Positions 15,256 to 22,248 of a stretch of DNA of 64,000 nt are shown here, piece after piece. The notes beneath the pieces are model-generated. The model worked only from the letters and a program-made list of their open reading frames with translations. It did no database searches and was not told the origin of the DNA. The position numbers and the translations under genes were made by a program. Position 1 is the stretch's first letter. Every line of letters starts with the position of its first letter. Source of the DNA: Mogibacterium sp. (GTDB lineage Bacteria; Bacillota; Clostridia; Peptostreptococcales; Anaerovoracaceae); NCBI GenBank assembly GCA_017505405.1, contig JAFVPI010000074.1, forward strand, positions 1-64,000, given 5' to 3'.

Positions 15256-18072
15256 CTATTTACGTCCGACTTCCATGAATGCAGTCCTGTCATACCATGC
15301 AGGCAGGATCTTCTTCATTGTGGATTCTGCATCAACATCCTCCAGTTTCTGGAGTGCAGTGATAAGCAGATTGTTCTCAGCATAAGCTCCGCCGACGATC
15401 GTGTTGACCGGCAGGCAGCCCCACGGATCATCAATGCTGGACTTGAGCTCGAACCTGGTTACGAAGCCAGGCTTCCAGTCATCATATTTGTACTTAACAA
15501 CGTTTCTCATCAGGAATACGTTAGCGAAATTCCACATACCGTTTTCATCAGGCAGTCTGTCGAAGTGGATGTAGTATCCGCTTCCTGCTGTCTCAGCACC
15601 AGGAGCCGGTGCCTGATAGAGCACGTGCATGAGCGGATGGTTGTACTGGCCGAGCTGCATCTCGAGATCGATGAGCTGTGTGCCTCTTCTTGTGACACCT
15701 ACAGTTACCTTGCCTGTCTCATCGTCCTTTCTGATGACAAACTCAGCGTCAAGCTTCTTAGGGATAGCCGAATTATCTCTGCCGAGCTGTGTAGCCATCT
15801 CTGCACCCTGTCCCCCGAGTACGAGCGAGATGGTGTACATGCCGAGCTGGCCCTTGTATGTGCAGTATACACCAAGGATAGCCTCATAGTAGTTGTCTGC
15901 GAATGTAGGGTTCTTGATGTGGCATGCAGATACTGTTACAACCGGTACCGAGAATGGCTCGAGCGGTTCAGGCAGTACCTCTCTGATAGCTTCAGGCTGT
16001 GTCAGGTAAGCTACATATGTGCCTTCCTGTCCGCGCATGTGGCTGATCTTCGAGAATGATTTGAACTGTCCGTCGCCGATCTTGAAGCTGAGAGGCTCTT
16101 CCTTGAACAGTGACGCGCCTACTTCATATCCGCCGCGTGTTGCAGGAGCGATAGTTCCGTCAACTACAGCAGAGCCGATGACCTTTGTGCAGATGCCCCT
16201 CTCCTCAAGGCCTGCCTTGAGTGACTGATCAGGCTTATAGCCGAGCGACAGTACAACTGCGTCTGCATCGATCTTCTTCTCTTCCTTTGTATCAACGTTC
16301 TCAACGATGACGCCGTCTGCAGTGATCTCCTTGAGAGCATTGCCGAGCTCATACTTGGCGCCGAGTGCAGCAAGCCTTGTCTGTACATCCACTACATTCA
16401 GTCTGTAAGCATTAGGAGCAGCTACCTTGAGCATGTCTACGAATGTTACTTCAGCACCTGTCTCAGCGAGATACTCACCTGCTTCAAGACCTGTGAGTCC
16501 TGCGCCGATCATGGCTACCTTCTTGCCTGCAAGGTTTACCTTGCCGTTCAGCACATCGTTTACAGCAAATACGTTATCACCGTTTACGCCAGGGATCTTC
16601 GACGGGAAGATCGAAGTTGAACCGGTAGCGAGTACTACTGCTTCAGGCTCCATGGCTGCGATATCGTCTACAGTTACTTCCTTGCCGAGGCAGACCTTTA
16701 CGCCGGCTTTTTCCATATCCTGCTTGAGATAGTCGATGAACCACTGCATTCTCTCCTTGCGAGGAGGTTTCTTAGCGAGGTTGACTGTTCCGCCGAGCTC
16801 TTCCTGACGGTCAACGAGCGTTACATCAACGCCTCTCTTAGCCAGTGTAGCAGCTGCGTACATTCCTCCGGGACCGCCGCCTACTACTACAGCCTTGTGC
16901 TCGCCGACTACCGGCTCAAGGTCTCCGTAACGGAGCTCATTGCAGGCACGAGGGTTGACTGCGCACTCATATGGAAGTCCCTGTGCGTTGAGAGCAAGAA
17001 GTGACTCGAAGCATCTGAGGCATGCGATGCACTTGTTGAGCTCATCAACTCTGCCTTCCTGTACTTTCTTTCCCCACTCAGCGTCTGCGATCCATGTTCT
17101 GCCCATTCCGACGAAGTCCACTACGCCTTCCTCGAGGAAGTTCTGTGCAACTTCAGGCTCACGGATAACGGATACAGCAATAACAGGGATCTTGACCGAA
17201 TCCTTGACTGCCTTGACGAACGGCTTTCTCCATCCCTGAGGGAATGAGATAGGCTCTACCGAGAAGCTTCCTGTCTCATAGAGACCGTCGGAAACGTCTA
17301 CGAAGTCGATGCCTGCTTCTTCCATGCACTTAACGATCCTGATACCATCTTCAAGTCTGATCTGGTCTCCCTCATATCCGAGCTTGTCGAGGAACTCGAT
17401 AACGGATACTCTGCAGCCGAGTACGAAGTCAGGGCCGCACTTCTCGCGGATGTCAGCGATGATCTCAAGGATCAGGCGCATTCTGTTCTCAAAGTTTCCG
17501 CCGTACTCATCATCTCTGTAGTTGGTGTATGGCGAGAGGAACTGCTGAAGCAGATAGCCGTGGGCGCAGTGCAGTTCTACACCGTCAACGCCTGCCTTCT
17601 TGCATCTGAGAGCAGCATCTCCGAACTGACCTACGAGCTCATGGATCTCATCGATCGTCATAGGTCTTGTCTCCTGCTGTGATACCTTGCATACTCTGTC
17701 GGAAGCCGATACGCATGGCTGTCCGCCGATCAGCGAAGATACACCTTCTCTGCCAGGGTGGTGCAGCTGGATGAAAATTTTTGATCCGTGCTTGTGAACT
17801 GCTGCAGCCAGCTCTGCTATACCCTGAATGTGATAATCCTTGGTAGCAGCGAGCTGTCTCATCATGCCGGCACCTGTCTTCTCATTGACTCTGCAGATCT
17901 CAGGCATGATCAGTCCGCATCCACCGGCTGCTCTGTCTTCATAATACTTGATCATTGCAGCACCAGGTGTACCATCGAGATTAGCCAGGTTGGTTCCCAT
18001 CGGGGTCATAACCAGTCTGTTCTTAAGCTCGACATTGCCGATCTTTCCTTTTTCAAATAGTTTATCGTACAT
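15256..18072 (-). CDS. Old yellow enzyme / FAD-NAD reductase / acetoacetate-decarboxylase-like fusion (copy 1)
   Basis: 938 residues with three modules. Residues 1-370: FMN-binding TIM barrel of the old yellow enzyme/2,4-dienoyl-CoA reductase group, with HCAHGYLL (His168, His171) and four Cys for a 4Fe-4S cluster (Cys348, 351, 354, 370). Residues ~390-650: FAD and NAD(P)H domains with GGGPGG (398-403) and GAGLTG (523-528). Residues ~684-938: a segment resembling acetoacetate decarboxylase, with VLPEPLEPF and GRDNSAIPKKL, where Lys772-Lys773 match the Schiff-base Lys and its pKa-lowering neighbour. BaiCD/BaiH, daidzein reductase and dienoyl-CoA reductase, the usual relatives, end near 640-680 residues, so the third module is an addition. 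Expected to reduce an activated C=C with NADH. The start has AAAGGGGAATTT upstream. The substrate is unknown; it is transcribed with the SDR-SDR gene. Confidence 0.92.
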   Translation of the reverse strand: MYDKLFEKGKIGNVELKNRLVMTPMGTNLANLDGTPGAAMIKYYEDRAAGGCGLIMPEICRVNEKTGAGMMRQLAATKDYHIQGIAELAAAVHKHGSKIFIQLHHPGREGVSSLIGGQPCVSASDRVCKVSQQETRPMTIDEIHELVGQFGDAALRCKKAGVDGVELHCAHGYLLQQFLSPYTNYRDDEYGGNFENRMRLILEIIADIREKCGPDFVLGCRVSVIEFLDKLGYEGDQIRLEDGIRIVKCMEEAGIDFVDVSDGLYETGSFSVEPISFPQGWRKPFVKAVKDSVKIPVIAVSVIREPEVAQNFLEEGVVDFVGMGRTWIADAEWGKKVQEGRVDELNKCIACLRCFESLLALNAQGLPYECAVNPRACNELRYGDLEPVVGEHKAVVVGGGPGGMYAAATLAKRGVDVTLVDRQEELGGTVNLAKKPPRKERMQWFIDYLKQDMEKAGVKVCLGKEVTVDDIAAMEPEAVVLATGSTSIFPSKIPGVNGDNVFAVNDVLNGKVNLAGKKVAMIGAGLTGLEAGEYLAETGAEVTFVDMLKVAAPNAYRLNVVDVQTRLAALGAKYELGNALKEITADGVIVENVDTKEEKKIDADAVVLSLGYKPDQSLKAGLEERGICTKVIGSAVVDGTIAPATRGGYEVGASLFKEEPLSFKIGDGQFKSFSKISHMRGQEGTYVAYLTQPEAIREVLPEPLEPFSVPVVTVSACHIKNPTFADNYYEAILGVYCTYKGQLGMYTISLVLGGQGAEMATQLGRDNSAIPKKLDAEFVIRKDDETGKVTVGVTRRGTQLIDLEMQLGQYNHPLMHVLYQAPAPGAETAGSGYYIHFDRLPDENGMWNFANVFLMRNVVKYKYDDWKPGFVTRFELKSSIDDPWGCLPVNTIVGGAYAENNLLITALQKLEDVDAESTMKKILPAWYDRTAFMEVGRK

Positions 18073-18149
18073 AAATTCCCCTTTCTTCCCTGAAAAGCGC
18101 AGGCAAAATAAGCTGGAGATATAAGTTATCCTGTGTAAATTTTATATGG

Positions 18150-18166
18150 TGCGGCCGCAGGCCGCA
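18150..18166. repeat. Perfect 7-bp inverted repeat in the divergent promoter region
   Basis: TGCGGCC and GGCCGCA around a 3-base centre, 78-94 bases upstream of the copy-1 flavoprotein start. It could be an operator or a leader hairpin. The rest of the interval 18073-18398 holds the promoter and palindromes listed separately, plus AACCAATGGTT near 18210, and no gene that I can support. Confidence 0.45.
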
Positions 18167-18268
18167 TTATCACGCCTATCCAAAACAACAAAGGACATTT
18201 GTGCACGGTAACCAATGGTTGGACGGGGCAGTCCGGAACAGGCAGTTTTACAGCAACATCAGCTATTT

Positions 18269-18281
18269 ATGCACTCTGCAC
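18269..18281. promoter_or_regulatory. Candidate operator, ATGCA-CTC-TGCAC
   Basis: A 13-bp near-palindrome fitting GTGCA-N3-TGCAC with one mismatch, centred 49 bp upstream of a second copy at 18318-18330. A perfect copy lies in front of the opposite operon at 20066-20078. Likely bound by the PucR-type regulator encoded at 18399, by inference from position only. Confidence 0.5.
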
Positions 18282-18307
18282 ATAGTTAACATTGGCATTT
18301 ATTACAA

Positions 18308-18336
18308 TTGACTTGTTGTGCATCGTACACTAATGT
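18308..18336 (+). promoter_or_regulatory. Promoter of the PucR-type regulator with operator in its spacer
   Basis: TTGACT (18308-18313), a 17-base spacer and TAATGT (18331-18336) read toward the regulator gene. The spacer contains GTGCA-TCG-TACAC (18318-18330), one mismatch from GTGCA-N3-TGCAC, so a bound regulator would block its own promoter. This suggests autoregulation. Confidence 0.6.
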
Positions 18337-18398
18337 GTAGTGGAAAAGCATGCCGTTTTCTGCAGCATTCAGCCGCTATTTGCAGGAGGACACGCACT

Positions 18399-19925
18399 AT
18401 GATATTCAGCGAACTGGCCGAGCATCTTAAGGCTCTGACTACGATAGAAATACTTGCTGATAACACTGTTTCGGATATAACTGAGGTCAGATTCATGGAT
18501 CTCCGTCAGACAGAGTTCAGCAGCAGCATACTTTATTTCAGTAATAATCTTAATGGAGTTACTGCACTGCCTCCGCAGTGCATAATAACTGATGCTGAAA
18601 ACATTGAAGGCCTGTCCACTTCAGGGCGAAGTATAGCAGTTATCCCTGAAGTCGATTTCGGCTTTATTTTCAACAGTGCTTTTCAGCTGATCATCGATTC
18701 TCACAAGGATGGTTATTACGAATCGATGATGCGGACTCTCGATCTTGTCCGCAATGTAGACGCACTTATAGACATAGCATCCCAGTCATTCGGAGCCTCT
18801 CTGGTCTTCATCGACAGGGATTTCCGTATCCTCAGCTATTCTACCCAGATTCCTGTTACCGACGAGTTATGGAAACACAATATCGAACAGGGATACTGTG
18901 ACTATGAATTCATCAAGGCAGTCAGATCGCTCAAATCCGTACAGATGGCGGATTCCACGATGATGCCCATAGAAGTATCCTGCACCTCATCCCCTTTCCA
19001 GAAGTTCTCGTGCCGGGTATACTGCCGTGACATCTGGATAGGATTTCTTATTGTCATAGAGGGATATGATTCCTACAGGGTTGAACATGTTGATATGCTC
19101 AGAGTACTCAGCGGTGTTCTGGGTTATGCCGTTATGAAATATGAGCCAAGCTATCTGTACATGACCAGCGATTACCACCGCTTCCTGTACAATCTGGTCA
19201 TTGGCGCAGACGCATCTGCACTTCCGGAGGCGTATATGAATCTCAGCTTCCCTTCCAAGATGCAGGTGCTCTACTGCCGCGCTACAGGCAATCAGTCCAT
19301 TTTCCCTCAGGAGGGCATTCTGACAGAGAGCATGACAACAATTCTGCCAGGCTGTCATGTCATTGGAAGGCGGCGAAGTGCCATCATTATAGGCAGCCAG
19401 GACATTCTTCAGAAGGTAGGTCTTGTGCTTTCCGCCTTCCCTGCGGAATGCATAACAAAAATAGGAGTCAGCCTACCGTTTTCCGACATTTCAACACTCA
19501 AGTCCCATTATGATGAAGCTCACGATGCACTTGAAATGGGAATCATGCTCGATCCTGATCTGGGTATATATACCTTTGAAGATTACGGAATATATGCCAT
19601 GTTCAGGACCGTTTCCGAACGGGAGGACCTCAGCAGATATCTGCACCCTGCTCTTCCTATACTGTCAGACTATGACAGCAACAATGGCACACAGCTGGAG
19701 CTGACACTTTATACCTACCTGAAATGTGCTTGCAGCACTACAGATACAGCAGATGCTCTTTTCCTTCATAGAAACAGTGTTATTTACAGGCTGCACCGTA
19801 TAGAGGATCTGTGTGATATTGATCTCTCGGATACGGATACGGGTTTCAGGCTCAGGCTGTCATTTGCAATCAGTAATGTCATCAACCAGAGGAGGACCTG
19901 GTCGGGAAAGGGCCTTCATTCATAA
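18399..19925 (+). CDS. PucR/CdaR-type transcriptional regulator
   Basis: 508 residues. The N-terminal ~100 residues resemble the sensory half of PucR-like proteins. A GAF-like middle region (roughly 125-270) contains FGASLVFIDRDFRILSYS. The C-terminus carries the PucR helix-turn-helix, LTLYTYLKCACSTTDTAD then LFLHRNSVIYRLHRI, near residues 450-490. Such regulators usually activate catabolic operons in response to a metabolite. The start at 18399 is chosen because AGGAGG lies 8 bases upstream; the in-frame ATG at 18318 falls inside the promoter. It stands between the two divergent fusion-enzyme operons and is their obvious candidate regulator. Confidence 0.88.
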   Translation: MIFSELAEHLKALTTIEILADNTVSDITEVRFMDLRQTEFSSSILYFSNNLNGVTALPPQCIITDAENIEGLSTSGRSIAVIPEVDFGFIFNSAFQLIIDSHKDGYYESMMRTLDLVRNVDALIDIASQSFGASLVFIDRDFRILSYSTQIPVTDELWKHNIEQGYCDYEFIKAVRSLKSVQMADSTMMPIEVSCTSSPFQKFSCRVYCRDIWIGFLIVIEGYDSYRVEHVDMLRVLSGVLGYAVMKYEPSYLYMTSDYHRFLYNLVIGADASALPEAYMNLSFPSKMQVLYCRATGNQSIFPQEGILTESMTTILPGCHVIGRRRSAIIIGSQDILQKVGLVLSAFPAECITKIGVSLPFSDISTLKSHYDEAHDALEMGIMLDPDLGIYTFEDYGIYAMFRTVSEREDLSRYLHPALPILSDYDSNNGTQLELTLYTYLKCACSTTDTADALFLHRNSVIYRLHRIEDLCDIDLSDTDTGFRLRLSFAISNVINQRRTWSGKGLHS

Positions 19926-19957
19926 CAAAACTGATACACCTGCACAAATCGTTCATA

Positions 19958-19989
19958 AGGATGCTTCACATACGGAGCATCCTTTTTTT
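19958..19989 (+). terminator. Rho-independent terminator after the regulator
   Basis: AGGATGCT and AGCATCCT (19958-19982) pair around a 10-base loop and are followed by seven T. It separates the regulator transcript from the downstream enzyme operon, which therefore needs its own promoter. Confidence 0.88.
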
Positions 19990-20065
19990 GCCTTTTTGTT
20001 CTCCGCACCTGTCTTTTGTGCAAGTGTGACAATTGCTCCCCTATGTTTTGGTGACGATGAATATT

Positions 20066-20078
20066 GTGCAGTATGCAC
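20066..20078. promoter_or_regulatory. Candidate operator, perfect GTGCA-GTA-TGCAC palindrome
   Basis: A perfect 5-3-5 palindrome, 60 bases upstream of the first gene of the plus-strand operon, with a degenerate half-match (GTGCA-AGT-GTGAC) at 20018-20030. A -10-like TAATTA follows at 20090, but no -35 with good spacing is clear. The shared motif with 18269 and 18318 links the operons to one regulator. Confidence 0.55.
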
Positions 20079-20137
20079 GCATAAACACATAATTAGATAA
20101 GATGACAAGTCATTGCCTGGATTTAATGAGGTGACAT

Positions 20138-20329
20138 ATGAAAAAGATTGCAAAGTGTATATTTGGATGCGCAGCATTGCTCTGTGCAATGCACACAGCA
20201 GAATGGTTTCTTGTAGGACGCAAGGTAGCTGCAGCTGCTGATATTCCTGTAAAAGAAGCTCTTCCACAGTGTCTGCTCAGAGGTTTCCTCTGGTGGAAGC
20301 CTATTAAGGAAGATCTGGGGCTCGAATGA
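20138..20329 (+). CDS. Small membrane protein, 63 residues, first gene of the plus-strand operon
   Basis: Begins MKKIAKCIFGCAALLCAMHT with a GAGGTG site at good spacing. One hydrophobic segment (about residues 7-22) is followed by a short cytoplasmic or external tail that includes a WW pair (FLWWKPI). No family recognised. It lies 46 bases before the hydroxyacyl-dehydrogenase-like gene, whose own ribosome site (AAGGAGG) is clear, so all four genes are likely one transcript. Could anchor or couple the cytoplasmic enzymes to the membrane, but this is speculation. Confidence 0.65.
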   Translation: MKKIAKCIFGCAALLCAMHTAEWFLVGRKVAAAADIPVKEALPQCLLRGFLWWKPIKEDLGLE

Positions 20330-20375
20330 GCTGAAGCAGTATTTCAGAAACATACCGGTTAAGGAGGTATCAGTA

Positions 20376-21335
20376 ATGGATGTTAAGAAAGTTGTAGTTG
20401 CAGGCGGCGGTGTGCTGGGAACCCAGATTGGTCTCATGTGTGCGTATCAGGGTTTCGATACGACATTCTGGCTCAGATCCGAGAGTTCCATCGGAAGAAC
20501 ACAGCCTAAGATAGAAAGATACTCTGCTCTCATGCTTGAAGATCTGCTGAAAGCCAAGGCTCTGATCGACAACCCTATGGGCGCTTTCATGTATCCAAAG
20601 GGACTGATCCGTGACTGGAACAGCATGACAGCCGAGAAAATCGACAAAATGGCCGAAGACGCAAAGAAGAGATTTGCTGAAAATGTGCACATAGAGCTCG
20701 ACATGGCAGCCGCTGTCAAGGATGCGTACATAGTCATAGAGTCCATGTCCGAGAACCCGGAAGCAAAGATTGGTGTTTACACTGCAATGAAGGATCTTCT
20801 CGATGAGGACACGATTCTCGTCACAAATTCTTCAACACTTCTTCCAAGCATGTTCGCTGAATATACCGGACGTCCTGAGAAGTACTGTTCGCTTCATTTT
20901 GCAAACACGATCTGGAAAAACAACACTGCTGAGGTAATGGGACACGCCGGAACGGATCCGGAAGTATTCCGGAAGGTAGTTGCTTTTGCTGCTGATATCG
21001 GAATGGTTCCGCTCCAGCTCCACAAAGAGCAGCCGGGATACATCCTCAATTCGATGCTTGTACCTTTCCTCAGCGCAGCGCAGGGACTGTGGGCAAACGG
21101 TGTTTCTGATCCTGAGACAATTGATCTTACATGGAGGCTCGCAACAGGTGCTCCTGCAGGGCCGTTCCAGGTCCTCGACATAGTCGGCCTTGAGACAGCC
21201 TACAACATCAACCAGATGAAACCGGCTGCACAGCAGGAAGGAACAACAGAATACAAGATAGGTCAGCTCCTGAAGGAGAAGATTGACCGCGGTGAAAAAG
21301 GCGTTAATTTCGGTAAAGGATTCTATGAATACTGA
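20376..21335 (+). CDS. 3-hydroxyacyl-CoA dehydrogenase family protein
   Basis: 319 residues, the length of single-domain 3-hydroxybutyryl-CoA dehydrogenases. The N-terminal Rossmann domain has VVVAGGGVLGTQIG. The catalytic His-Glu region is represented by SLHFANTIWKNNTAEVM, where the family usually has GMHFFNP...VE, and PGYILNSML and GAPAGPFQVLDIVGLET match the C-terminal helical domain. It should oxidise or reduce a 3-hydroxyacyl-type substrate with NAD(H). The WKNN stretch differs from the usual NPVP, so substrate preference may not be a CoA ester. AAGGAGG precedes the start. The SDR follows 21 bases later. Confidence 0.88.
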   Translation: MDVKKVVVAGGGVLGTQIGLMCAYQGFDTTFWLRSESSIGRTQPKIERYSALMLEDLLKAKALIDNPMGAFMYPKGLIRDWNSMTAEKIDKMAEDAKKRFAENVHIELDMAAAVKDAYIVIESMSENPEAKIGVYTAMKDLLDEDTILVTNSSTLLPSMFAEYTGRPEKYCSLHFANTIWKNNTAEVMGHAGTDPEVFRKVVAFAADIGMVPLQLHKEQPGYILNSMLVPFLSAAQGLWANGVSDPETIDLTWRLATGAPAGPFQVLDIVGLETAYNINQMKPAAQQEGTTEYKIGQLLKEKIDRGEKGVNFGKGFYEY

Positions 21336-21356
21336 TGCACAGGAGGTAGATCAGAA

Positions 21357-22223
21357 ATGAAAGATTTTAAAGGCAGAGTCGCCCTTATAACGGGTGCTGC
21401 TCACGGATTCGGAAAAGAATTCGTAAAGCAGGCCGCACAGCGCGGCATGAAGATCGCAGCCGTAGATATTATGGAAGATGCCCTTAAGGAGATCGCTCCT
21501 CTCGCCGAGGAGCTCGGAGCTGAGAAGGTCCTTCTCTTCCCTTGTGATGTCACTGAGTATGAGCAGGTTAAATGCGTTGTTGCAAAAGTCATGGAAGAGT
21601 TCGGACAGATCGACCTTCTGATGAACAACGCAGGAGTAGCCACATTCGGTCCGGTATGGGCAGTCCCGCCGATCGAATACGAGTGGATCATCGACACCAA
21701 CCTCAAATCCCACATCTACTTCATGCATGAGGTCATTCCTATCATGATGAAACAGGGAACTCACTGCAATATCGTCAACACATGCTCCGCTGCGGGCACG
21801 TTCACTTCAAAGAGTGCTGCCGCATATCAGTCATCCAAGTTCGGCGCACTGGCTCTGACAGAATCTGTATACTATGACCTCGCTGATGCCGGTGCCGACA
21901 TCCACATGAGCGCGTACTGCCCTGGATTCATTCAGACGCATCTGGATCACTCCGAGGAGTACAAGCAGGATAAGTACAAGATCGAAGATCCGTACTACGG
22001 GAGCAAGTACCACCAGGCAATGCAGGGAGCAGCAGCATACTACATCAAGACCGGACGCGCTATCGATGAGTCGGGTCCTATAGTATTCAAGGCTATCGAG
22101 GATGACCAGCTCTATATCATCACACATGAGCACTATGACAAGTACATACAGCTCCGCTGTGAGAACATGCTGGCAAGAAAGAACCCTGAACTCATTCCTA
22201 TTGATCACAACATCAAGCAGTAA
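21357..22223 (+). CDS. Short-chain dehydrogenase/reductase (single domain)
   Basis: 288 residues with TGAAHGFG cofactor motif, NNAG, and active site CSAAG...YQSSK. It begins MKDFKGRV, as does the tandem SDR at 13368-15164, and shares the long tail ending in YIITHEHYDKY, so the two are paralogues carried on opposite arms of the cluster. NAD(P)-dependent alcohol/ketone oxidoreductase; substrate not predictable. AGGAGG lies 8 bases before the start and the copy-2 flavoprotein begins 25 bases after the stop. Confidence 0.93.
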   Translation: MKDFKGRVALITGAAHGFGKEFVKQAAQRGMKIAAVDIMEDALKEIAPLAEELGAEKVLLFPCDVTEYEQVKCVVAKVMEEFGQIDLLMNNAGVATFGPVWAVPPIEYEWIIDTNLKSHIYFMHEVIPIMMKQGTHCNIVNTCSAAGTFTSKSAAAYQSSKFGALALTESVYYDLADAGADIHMSAYCPGFIQTHLDHSEEYKQDKYKIEDPYYGSKYHQAMQGAAAYYIKTGRAIDESGPIVFKAIEDDQLYIITHEHYDKYIQLRCENMLARKNPELIPIDHNIKQ

Positions 22224-22248
22224 CACCTGATGGGACAAGGAGGTATTT

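Noticed and set aside
15165..15293. N-terminal extension of the tandem SDR starting at ATG 15293
   Set aside because: It overlaps the flavoprotein stop by 38 bases and has no ribosome site, whereas the MKDFKGRV start has AAGGGGGG and matches the paralogue.
20018..20030. Fourth full copy of the GTGCA-N3-TGCAC operator
   Set aside because: Only the left half-site matches (GTGCA-AGT-GTGAC). Kept as a degenerate half-site, not as a separate feature.
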